Assembly: GCA_964650485.1 (NCBI GenBank)
Contig: CAZYTX010000029.1
Location: 1-43,145, forward strand
DNA: 43,145 nucleotides
Origin: CAZYTX01 sp964650485
GTDB taxonomy: Bacteria; RBG-13-61-14; DATKZS01
Reading direction: 5' to 3'
Position 1 is the stretch's first letter. Every line of letters begins with the position of its first letter. Under the pieces are notes generated by a model that had not been told where the DNA came from, made no database searches, and saw only the letters and a program-made list of their open reading frames with translations. Of this stretch, positions 37,358 through 43,145 are shown in pieces. The translations under genes and the position numbers were made by a program.

Positions 37358-37948
37358 TTACTTTCCTTTTCTCAGCTCCTGGAGCACCAGCTTTGCCACG
37401 GCCTTCAAGGTGTCGAACACCCCTTCGCCGGTGATTGCCGATGCCTCGAACTCGGGTATCTGGCCGTCGGGGTTGCATATCTTTTTCAACTCTTCCACCG
37501 GCGCCGCGTTCGGCAGGTCTCTTTTATTGTACTGTACCACGTATGGAATCTTTGTGAGGTCGTAGCCGTGCTCCTCCAGGTTGATCTTCAGGTTCTCCAG
37601 GCTCTCGATGTTGGCCTCCATCCTCTCGACCTGCGAGTCGGCCACGAACACCACCCCGTCCACTCCTTTTAAGATCAGCTTCCTGGATGCGTCGTAGAAC
37701 ACCTGGCCGGGCACGGTGTAGAGGTGGAACCTTGTCTTGAACCCCCTGATCTCTCCCAGAGACAAGGGCAGGAAGTCGAAGAACAGGGTGCGCTCGGTCT
37801 CGGTTGCAAGGGATATCATCTTCCCCTTGGCCTGGGGGTTTGTCTTGTCGTAGACGTACTGGAGGTTGGTGGTCTTGCCGCACAGCCCGGGCCCGTAGTA
37901 TACGATCTTGCAATTAATCTCCCGGGAAGAGTAGTTTATAAACGACAT
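37358..37948 (-). CDS. mglA: MglA-type small Ras-like GTPase
   Basis: 196 residues. The P-loop is YGPGLCGKTTN (19-28). The G3 region reads YTVPGQ (77-82), the characteristic MglA departure from DxxGQ. NKRD (141-144) gives guanine specificity, and SAITGEG is the G5 loop. MglA sets front-rear polarity in gliding or twitching cells. It is 29 bp downstream of the MglB-like gene, which would act as its GTPase-activating protein. GGAG precedes the ATG at 37948. The gene is convergent with fmt. Confidence 0.96.
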   Translation of the reverse strand: MSFINYSSREINCKIVYYGPGLCGKTTNLQYVYDKTNPQAKGKMISLATETERTLFFDFLPLSLGEIRGFKTRFHLYTVPGQVFYDASRKLILKGVDGVVFVADSQVERMEANIESLENLKINLEEHGYDLTKIPYVVQYNKRDLPNAAPVEELKKICNPDGQIPEFEASAITGEGVFDTLKAVAKLVLQELRKGK

Positions 37949-37977
37949 GTCTAGCTCTACTCCTTGAACTGCCCGCC

Positions 37978-38469
37978 CTACTCGCTGAACAGGTTGTCTA
38001 TGTCGTCGTCGGTGATCTCGGCGAAGGGGGAAGCTGCGGTGTCCGCGGTCTCTGCTTCCGCCTTCTGCATGAGCCTGTTGAAGATTGCTGTCAGGTCTTC
38101 GCTGGACTTCTTCACCCGCAGTCTCACCAGCCCCAGGCTGGAGCGGTTGTCAAAGATGACCACCAGTATCACCCGCATGCCCACTATGGAGATGTGGAGG
38201 TTGTCCCGCTCCCCCTCGTGGAAGAGTATGGAGAACTCCTGCTCGCCCAGCAGCTTGGCCAGGCCGCCGGTGGCTGCGATGTTGCCCGCGGTGAGCGAGG
38301 CCAGGCTGGTGGTGTCAAGGTTCTCGGTCTCGCCCTCGGCGGCGATCAGTTGGCCGTTCTTGTCAACCAGGAACACCACCTTGGCGTTAGCCTCTTTCAC
38401 CAGCTTCTCCAGTATCTGGGTGATCTGGTGAAACTCGTCTTCATACATAACCATACCAGGGCCGGGCAT
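37978..38469 (-). CDS. mglB: MglB-like Roadblock/LC7 protein
   Basis: 163 residues. A Roadblock/LC7 fold spans about 10-135: FHQITQILEKLVKEANAKVVFLVD, GQLIAAEGE, LASLTAGNIAATGGLAKLLGE, LHISIVGMRVILVVIFD. MglB dimers are the GAP for MglA. The acidic C-terminal tail ends DDDIDNLF, a short interaction motif also seen in chemotaxis and motor-switch proteins. AAGGAG lies 8 nt before the ATG at 38469. The gene is driven by a good promoter 50-80 bp upstream and is followed by mglA. Confidence 0.94.
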   Translation of the reverse strand: MPGPGMVMYEDEFHQITQILEKLVKEANAKVVFLVDKNGQLIAAEGETENLDTTSLASLTAGNIAATGGLAKLLGEQEFSILFHEGERDNLHISIVGMRVILVVIFDNRSSLGLVRLRVKKSSEDLTAIFNRLMQKAEAETADTAASPFAEITDDDIDNLFSE

Positions 38470-38519
38470 GCTTTACTCTCCTTGTTCCCTTTAAATAAGC
38501 TCTGGAAAATTTAACAAAG

Positions 38520-38548
38520 AATCTATCAGACAAATAAAATAGTTTCAA
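38520..38548 (-). promoter_or_regulatory. Promoter of mglBA
   Basis: Minus strand: -35 TTGAAA (38543-38548), 17-bp spacer, -10 TAGATT (38520-38525). The leader to the mglB ATG is about 45 nt. It lies in the 124-bp gap after porB, so mglBA need not depend on por transcription. Confidence 0.6.
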
Positions 38549-38593
38549 GCCAGCCCATAAATCGCGGTCAAGCGGGCTGAAAAGCCGCCGCGG

Positions 38594-39532
38594 TCACTCG
38601 ACGTTCACGCACCGGGAGCGGAGCCTCTCCCACTCGAGGTCAACCCGCTCCTGTATGCGCTTCACCTCGTCCTCGGTAAGGTGGCGGAAGCGTCCCTGTC
38701 CCTTGAAGTACTCCTCAACAGGCTTCGGCCTCTTTACGTCCCTCGTAAGGTGCCACTCGCCCTCTATCACCTCGTAGAGCGGGAACACCAGGGTCTGGGT
38801 GGCCAGCTTGCCGTACTCGATGGCCTTCTCAGAGGGGATGCGCCAACCGGTGGGACACACCGAGAGCACGTGAAGGTAAGACGGCCCCGGAGTCTCCATG
38901 GCCCGCTGGGTCTTCCTGAAAAGGTCCAGGGGATAGGCCGAGCTCGCCTGGGCAACGTAGGGTATCTTGTGGGCCGCGGCGATCTCCACCATGGGCTTCT
39001 TCCAGGTCTTCTGGCCGATGCTCTCCTTGCCCGCGGGCGACGTGGTGGTGGACGCCCCGTATGGTGTTGACGAGGACCTTTGAATCCCGGTGTTCATGTA
39101 GGCCTCGTTGTCAAGGCAGACAAAAGTCATGTCGTGGCCCCGCTCCAGCGCGCCCGAGAGGGCCTGCAGCCCGATGTCCGCGGTGCCGCCGTCGCCGGCC
39201 ATGCCGATGATGTTGACCTTTTTCTCCGGGAGCCGGCCCTTTCTCATCAGGGCCTTGAGCCCGGCCTCGGTCCCAGAGGCCACCGCGGCCGCGTTCTCGA
39301 AGGCCACGTGAATCCAGGGGATGTTCCACGAGGTGGTGGGCAGGGGGGTGCTGATGATCTCCATGCACCCGGTGGCCATGGACATGATCGAGTCCTTGCC
39401 CGCGGCCTTCAATATGATCCGCACCGCCAGCACCTCGGCGCAGCCCTGGCAGGCCCGGTGACCGGGAGCGATCAGCTCCTCCCTGGTCATGGACTTGGGT
39501 GTCACCTTCTTTTTCCTCGCTGCCTCGCTCAT
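38594..39532 (-). CDS. porB: 2-oxoacid:ferredoxin oxidoreductase, beta subunit
   Basis: 312 residues. The TPP-binding region is MAGDGGTADIGLQALSG and LDNEAYMNTG. Cysteines for the proximal 4Fe-4S cluster are in ACQGCAE, ATGCMEI and VCPTGW. With alpha, gamma and delta subunits it oxidatively decarboxylates a 2-oxoacid, most likely pyruvate, to acyl-CoA, reducing ferredoxin, or runs in reverse. It is last in the gamma-delta-alpha-beta operon, 21 bp after porA. Substrate choice (pyruvate versus branched-chain 2-oxoacid) cannot be fixed from sequence alone. Confidence 0.95.
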   Translation of the reverse strand: MSEAARKKKVTPKSMTREELIAPGHRACQGCAEVLAVRIILKAAGKDSIMSMATGCMEIISTPLPTTSWNIPWIHVAFENAAAVASGTEAGLKALMRKGRLPEKKVNIIGMAGDGGTADIGLQALSGALERGHDMTFVCLDNEAYMNTGIQRSSSTPYGASTTTSPAGKESIGQKTWKKPMVEIAAAHKIPYVAQASSAYPLDLFRKTQRAMETPGPSYLHVLSVCPTGWRIPSEKAIEYGKLATQTLVFPLYEVIEGEWHLTRDVKRPKPVEEYFKGQGRFRHLTEDEVKRIQERVDLEWERLRSRCVNVE

Positions 39533-39553
39533 TACATACGCTCCTGTTGGTTA

Positions 39554-40726
39554 TTACTCTCTCACCCCGTATATCTCGTAGCCGTCCTGGTCTCCCCGCT
39601 CGAGCTTGTCCCGGGCCAGACGCGACATCTCCATGAAGTCCTCCGGCTGCGTGTCGCGGCCGGCAAGGCCGGCGATAAAGCTCACCACGCCCGGCCGCTG
39701 CCGCGCCGAGTAGAGCTGGCTCCGGACCTCGCTTGCCACCGGGCCGCCGTACCCGTAGCTCACCGCCCGGTCAACCACCACCAGGGAGTCCGCGTCCTTC
39801 ACCGCCTCCCTGAACTCGGCCACCGGAAACGGCCTCCACAGCCGGAGCTTGACAAGCCCCACGCTCTCGCCATCTTCCCGCATCCTGTCCACGGCCACGC
39901 TGGCCGTCTCCCCCATGCTGCCCATGGTGATGAACAGGGTCCTGGCCCCCTCGGCCTTGTAGGTCTCCACCGGCCTGTACTCCCTGCCTGTAAGCTCTTT
40001 CCACTCCTCCCATCCCTTCATTATGGCCGGCTTGCTTTGAATCAGGGCCTCGTCCTGGGCCTTCTTGGTCTCGGTGTATAGCTCGGGCATGGCGAACGCC
40101 CCCATGGTCACCGGCTTGTCGGGATGGAGCCGGTTCAGGGGCTCGAACGTGGGCAGATACTTGTTCACATCTTCTCCGGACACGAACCGGATGGGCTCGA
40201 TCACGTGCGAGAGTATGAAACCGTCCATGTTGATTATCACCGGCAGCGACACCCCCTTGTCCTCGCCCACCCGGAAGGCCCAGAACACGTGGTCGTATGC
40301 CTCCTGGCCGTTCTCCACGAACACCTGCACCCACCCGCAGTCGCGCACCATCATGGCGTCCGAGTGGTCGTTCCATATGGACAGCGGGCTGTTCAGCGAC
40401 CGGTTCACCAGGGTCATCACCACCGGCAGCCGGAGCGAGGCCGCGGCGAACACGATCTCGCTCATGAGCGCCAGGCCCTGGGAGGCCGTGGCCGTGAATG
40501 AGCGGGCCCCCACCGCGGAGGACCCGCAGCACACGCTCATGGCCGAGTGCTCGCTCTCCACCGGTATGAACTCGGCGTCCAGGTCCCCGTCCGCGACCAG
40601 CTCGGAGAGGTGCTCAACTATGTGGGTCTGGGGGGTGATGGGGTATGCGGAGATGCAGTCAACGTCGCACTGGCCCACAGCCTCGGCAACAGCGATGGAT
40701 ATCTCTATGCCGCGCCTCTCTGTCAT
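39554..40726 (-). CDS. porA: 2-oxoacid:ferredoxin oxidoreductase, alpha subunit
   Basis: 390 residues. Domain I has the YPITPQTHIVEHLSELV motif, followed by the conserved ESEHSAMSVCCGSSAVGARSF region and TASQGLALM. Domain II ends with the RPFPVAEFREAV and VVVDRAVSYGYGGP motifs. This is the pyrimidine-binding half of the TPP enzyme. GAGGAGG, at the end of the preceding porD, serves as ribosome binding site before the ATG at 40726; only 1 bp separates the two genes. Confidence 0.95.
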   Translation of the reverse strand: MTERRGIEISIAVAEAVGQCDVDCISAYPITPQTHIVEHLSELVADGDLDAEFIPVESEHSAMSVCCGSSAVGARSFTATASQGLALMSEIVFAAASLRLPVVMTLVNRSLNSPLSIWNDHSDAMMVRDCGWVQVFVENGQEAYDHVFWAFRVGEDKGVSLPVIINMDGFILSHVIEPIRFVSGEDVNKYLPTFEPLNRLHPDKPVTMGAFAMPELYTETKKAQDEALIQSKPAIMKGWEEWKELTGREYRPVETYKAEGARTLFITMGSMGETASVAVDRMREDGESVGLVKLRLWRPFPVAEFREAVKDADSLVVVDRAVSYGYGGPVASEVRSQLYSARQRPGVVSFIAGLAGRDTQPEDFMEMSRLARDKLERGDQDGYEIYGVRE

Positions 40727-40727
40727 C

Positions 40728-41018
40728 TCATTCCTCCTCCACCATCTCTATGCAGCTCACCGGGCAGACCTCGGCGCAGATACCGCACCCCTTGCAGTAG
40801 TCAAGGTCCGCCACGTAGCACTCGTCCTCTTGCTGGTAGACGGCAACGTCGGGACAGTGCATCCAGCACTGCGCGCAGCGCGTGCACTCGTCGCAGTCAA
40901 CCACCGGCCTGCGAGTGCGCCACGAGCCGGTGAGGTACTCGGAGGCGTTGCCCGGCTCCTCGATCACGCAGCCGGGCAGAAGCTCCTTCCATCCTATCTG
41001 GTCCATGGGCTTGGCCAC
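40728..41018 (-). CDS. porD: 2-oxoacid:ferredoxin oxidoreductase, delta (2x4Fe-4S) subunit
   Basis: 96 residues. Two ferredoxin-type clusters: CDECTRCAQCWMHCPD and CKGCGICAEVCPVSCI. The N-terminus WKELLPGCVIEEPGN is typical of PorD. It passes electrons from the beta-subunit cluster to external ferredoxin. The start is GTG at 41018 with AAAGGAG 7 nt upstream; it lies 4 bp after porG. Confidence 0.95.
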   Translation of the reverse strand: MAKPMDQIGWKELLPGCVIEEPGNASEYLTGSWRTRRPVVDCDECTRCAQCWMHCPDVAVYQQEDECYVADLDYCKGCGICAEVCPVSCIEMVEEE

Positions 41019-41022
41019 TGTC

Positions 41023-41571
41023 TCACTCCTTTAACTCGGTCTCTTCATATGCCCGCTTGACCGCGTTCCAGTTGATTCCCGCGATCTTTCCGAACCTCTG
41101 GTTGATGGGCCCCTCCAGGCTCTCGATCTTTATCACACCGGTGGCCCTTATGAGCGCACCCAGCATGGAGGTGTTGGTGATGGGCCTTTTCAGCTCCTCC
41201 ATGGCTATCTTGTGCGCGTCCACCAGGGCCAGCCGGGCCTTGATCCCGTACTTTTCCCGCAGCTCCTTGGCATCCTGGTGAGAGCTTATCACCAAAAGGC
41301 CGTCCTCCTTCAACCCGCTTGTGGGGTCCACAACCTCCATCAGCTTGGGGTCAAGCACAACCGCCACGTCCGGCCGGACCACCTGGGCCCTGATGCGGAT
41401 GGGCTCGTCGTCCACCCGGCAGAAAGCCATCACCGGGGCACCCCGCCTCTCAGGCCCGAAGCTGGGGAAAGCCTGGCTGAAGCGGCCCTCCAGAACCGCG
41501 GCCTGGGCCATGAGCTCGGCTGTGGTCACCGCGCCCTGGCCACCGCGTCCGTGAAACCTTATCTCCCACAT
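41023..41571 (-). CDS. porG: 2-oxoacid:ferredoxin oxidoreductase, gamma subunit
   Basis: 182 residues from the ATG at 41571 (MWEIRFHGRGGQGAVTTAEL); a frame reaching 41619 would overlap the promoter. The RFHGRGGQGAV motif, FPSFGPERRGAPV and the ITNTSMLGALI segment are diagnostic of the gamma domain, which binds CoA. It is the first gene of porGDAB. The ribosome binding site is weak (GGCGGT). Confidence 0.95.
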   Translation of the reverse strand: MWEIRFHGRGGQGAVTTAELMAQAAVLEGRFSQAFPSFGPERRGAPVMAFCRVDDEPIRIRAQVVRPDVAVVLDPKLMEVVDPTSGLKEDGLLVISSHQDAKELREKYGIKARLALVDAHKIAMEELKRPITNTSMLGALIRATGVIKIESLEGPINQRFGKIAGINWNAVKRAYEETELKE

Positions 41572-41589
41572 GGTAAAATTTACCGCCTT

Positions 41590-41619
41590 CCTATACTTTA
41601 AGTTTAAAGCCGCGAGCAA
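41590..41619 (-). promoter_or_regulatory. Candidate por promoter with palindrome in spacer
   Basis: Minus strand: -35 TTGCTC (41614-41619), 18-bp spacer, -10 TATAGG (41590-41595). The palindrome CTTTAA-gt-TTAAAG (41596-41609) fills most of the spacer, where a repressor or redox-dependent regulator would block RNA polymerase. Confidence 0.4.
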
Positions 41620-41941
41620 AAAAAGCCCGCCTCTTTAAAGCTAATACTGATTTTATATAAGCTTACGGAAATTTATGGCAAAATAAAAGGGTTGTCTTGC
41701 CGAGCACAGCCGTAAGTCCAAGAACGGATATATACCACAGCGCGCCGAAAAGAGCAACCCGCAGTCCCCCCTGGTCGCCAAGACACTAACGCCGAGACGC
41801 CAAGGAAAAAGAGTGCGCCAAGGAAGAAGAGAATGTAAAAAAACCCGGAACGCGGCAGTAAGGAGCGGGGAGGGAAGAGCGAGCAGCGCGGAACCCGAAA
41901 CGCAGAAGACCTCACCCCTCACAACTCAAACCTCACACCTG
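41620..41941. repeat. Intergenic repeat block right of the por operon
   Basis: No intact gene is seen. At 41776-41825 the motif CGCCAAGG/CGCCGAGA recurs about four times (CGCCAAGA, CGCCGAGA, CGCCAAGG, CGCCAAGG) with 8- to 18-bp spacing. At 41912-41939 four perfect-period heptads TCACCCC, TCACAAC, TCAAACC, TCACACC follow. At 41663-41773 the minus strand is open with a hydrophobic translation (LFGALWYISVLGLTAVLG) that may be the end of a lost membrane-protein gene, but chance cannot be excluded. Confidence 0.5.
41912..41939 (+). repeat. Heptad array TCANNNC x4
   Basis: Contiguous TCACCCC, TCACAAC, TCAAACC and TCACACC. Same unit and copy number as at 10906-10933. Confidence 0.75.
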
Positions 41942-42046
41942 TTACGGGCATACCTCCCCGAGCCGGGCGAAGTAGAACTCGTTGTTCACGTGCCGGTCAT
42001 CCCGCCAGCTCACCCCGAACTCGGACCAGGTCCAGGTAACCAGGTA
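41942..42046 (-). pseudogene. Possible 3'-end remnant of an unidentified gene
   Basis: The minus strand is open for 34 codons ending at TAA (41942-41944), with a protein-like reading (TWSEFGVSWRDDRHVNNEFY, then FARLGEVCP). There is no start codon, and a TAA lies just upstream in frame. It overlaps in another frame the tail of the DUF6883 remnant. I do not recognise the family. It may be the end of a gene deleted in the same events. Confidence 0.3.
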
Positions 42047-42099
42047 TTATGGGTTTTATACTATCTGTGCTGCCCGGGGGCGGGCTTTCCCTGTTCCAC

Positions 42100-42365
42100 C
42101 CCCCGGGCGTGGGCGATTTCCCCGCGGGCGATTGCACGGACCTGGGAAGCGGCGAGGGATAAGCGGTAACAAAACGAGGGAATTCTCATTTTGCTCCACA
42201 AACCATATTGTCCGAACCTTGGGAGCTCTTCCACTTGAAGTGTGGAGAGTCCCCTTCAATAACGTAACGGGTGCCAAAAGGCGTGGACACGACTTCTTTC
42301 ACCTCATTTTCCGCAGCATGCCTATAAAGCGCTTCGGCAAGCTTGAAATCTCGATACGCCCGGTG
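42100..42365 (-). pseudogene. DUF6883-like gene remnant with two compensating frameshifts
   Basis: Reading from 42365 downward, one frame gives LAEALYRHAAENEVKEVVS then TPFGTRYVIEG. The match moves to another frame for GTLHTSSGRAPKVRTIWFVE and returns to the first for EFPRFVTAYP. Joined, these match the DUF6883 C-terminal pattern (H-A, NEV, TPFGTRYVVEG, V-R-T-x-W, FPRLVTxYP). The first shift coincides with a GGGG run near 42260, one G longer than needed; the second needs one extra base near 42185. The 5' end is cut off by a TAA at 42366-42368. It is either a decayed gene or an assembly error. Confidence 0.6.
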
Positions 42366-42416
42366 TTAAATGGTATTCTGAATTTCTACACCTTATACTT
42401 CACCGGACCGGACGCC

Positions 42417-43145
42417 ATGGAAGAACTCTACGGGTTTATTGAGATCGATAAAGACAGCGTTTTTGAAAAGCAGCTCAAGGGGAGGCTCTTGAGGATTAAG
42501 AGGCTTTACAACGCCAGCGAGATAAAACCCTGCATCGAGCTCATGAACCGGATATGGGGCTTCGATGAAAGGGAGAGCATCCCCCTGCACGAGATAGTGG
42601 TGTGCGTCATGACCGGGGGGCTGTTCCTCGCCCTGGAGCTGGACGGAGATATAGCGGGAGTGGTCTACGTGATGCCGGCCTGGACAGCGGAGCACGGCTT
42701 TCATCACCACTCGAACTTCACGGGGTTCAAGAAGGAGTACAGGAACATGGGCCTGGGCCTGGAGGCCAAGCGCGCGCACGCGATCATAGCTGCGCGGCAG
42801 GGAGTGAGTCTGGTGACCTGGACCTTCGACCCCTTGCAGGCGAAAAACGCCAACCTGAACTTCAGGAAGCTTGGCGCCCTCTCTCGCACGTACCTCGCAA
42901 ACCTCTACGGCGCCATGGCAGGGGGCTTCGAGTCGGGCCTGCCCACCGACCGGCTGCTCCTGGAGTGGCGGCTGGACACAGCCCGGGTAAGGGAGCGGCT
43001 CTCGGGCAAAGCCCCTGCACCGGAAGAGCTTGATTTAAAGTACTTGTGCGAGCCCCTGGTCAGGGTCGAGAACAGGGGGATGAAAATACTTGGCACCTAC
43101 AAGCACGGACCGTCCGGGACCATAAGGGCGGCGATCCCCCAGGGA
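42417..43145 (+). CDS. GNAT-superfamily acetyltransferase (COG3375-like), 3'-truncated
   Basis: 243 residues to the window edge, no stop reached. Key stretches are CIELMNRIWGFDERESIPLH, then GLFLALELDGDIAGVVYVM (GNAT beta strands), the acetyl-CoA region EYRNMGLGLEAKRAHAIIA, and VTWTFDPLQAKNANLNFRKL followed by GALSRTYLANLYG. The last motif is diagnostic of a conserved GNAT-like family of unknown substrate (COG3375). The start is uncertain: ATG 42417 has only a weak ribosome binding site, and an in-frame ATG at 42318 exists, but that stretch overlaps the DUF6883 remnant on the other strand. Confidence 0.88.
   Translation, partial: MEELYGFIEIDKDSVFEKQLKGRLLRIKRLYNASEIKPCIELMNRIWGFDERESIPLHEIVVCVMTGGLFLALELDGDIAGVVYVMPAWTAEHGFHHHSNFTGFKKEYRNMGLGLEAKRAHAIIAARQGVSLVTWTFDPLQAKNANLNFRKLGALSRTYLANLYGAMAGGFESGLPTDRLLLEWRLDTARVRERLSGKAPAPEELDLKYLCEPLVRVENRGMKILGTYKHGPSGTIRAAIPQG

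Noticed and set aside
41653..41922. Minus-strand 89-codon frame over the CGCCAAGG repeats
   Set aside because: The translation is generated by the short repeats and has no ribosome binding site or domain.

Overview
The window (43,145 bp) looks like a stretch of chromosome from a GC-rich, non-photosynthetic bacterium with an anaerobic or microaerophilic core metabolism. It carries a four-subunit 2-oxoacid:ferredoxin oxidoreductase and a CoA-disulfide reductase/rhodanese fusion. The mix of DUF4388-receiver proteins, an MJ0042-type zinc ribbon, an ExeA-like ATPase, a J-domain/TPR protein, MglA/MglB and a large 'INYQGRL' secreted repeat protein is common in deltaproteobacteria-like lineages (Desulfobacterota, Myxococcota) and several candidate phyla. 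I cannot place it more precisely. Two partial genes run off the ends: a catalase at the left and a GNAT acetyltransferase at the right.

Layout. 1-1020: catalase 3' part (+). 1042-4338: large secreted repeat protein (-). 4400-5138: a two-gene orphan cassette with its own near-consensus promoter (-). 5299-7093: ThiF-like E1 and an MnmA/ThiI-like PP-loop enzyme (-). 7077-9406: two paralogous class III cyclases, one with FHA and GAF domains (-). 9452-13940: purB, a WalJ/YycJ-like metallo-beta-lactamase-fold enzyme and an NhaC-type antiporter (-), with a composite repeat between the first two. 13941-15130: a gene-poor stretch with a double-hairpin REP-like element, an orphan ORF, remnants of hsdR and of a PIN-domain gene, and tRNA-Val(GAC). 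15199-18649: a GT-C membrane glycosyltransferase (-) and CoA-disulfide reductase/rhodanese (+).

18746-31441 is one tightly packed minus-strand operon of eleven genes. In order of transcription they are DUF4388-REC, REC, CheA, ExeA-like AAA ATPase, Lys-rich CheW, CheW, zinc-ribbon-REC, HEAT-CheR, CheB, coiled-coil-GAF and REC. It has the full kinase, methylation and demethylation modules of a chemosensory pathway but no chemoreceptor, CheD, CheC or CheZ. It also has several unusual fusions and an ATPase not normally part of such systems. This is the most interesting system in the window. An MglA/MglB pair lies 6 kb to the right.

31647-32242: vapBC with a palindrome bracketing its -10 box. 32403-32951: HD-domain protein. 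32999-35200: a visibly AT-richer, probably acquired type II restriction-modification pair. 35231-37311: J-domain/TPR protein coupled to fmt. 37358-38469: mglBA (-). 38594-41571: porGDAB (-). 41572-42365: repeats and a frameshifted DUF6883 remnant. 42417-43145: GNAT acetyltransferase (+, partial).

Several intergenic regions hold degenerate 7-bp-period arrays of the form TCANNNC, sometimes in mirror-image arrangement, and REP-like hairpins with compensatory stem changes.
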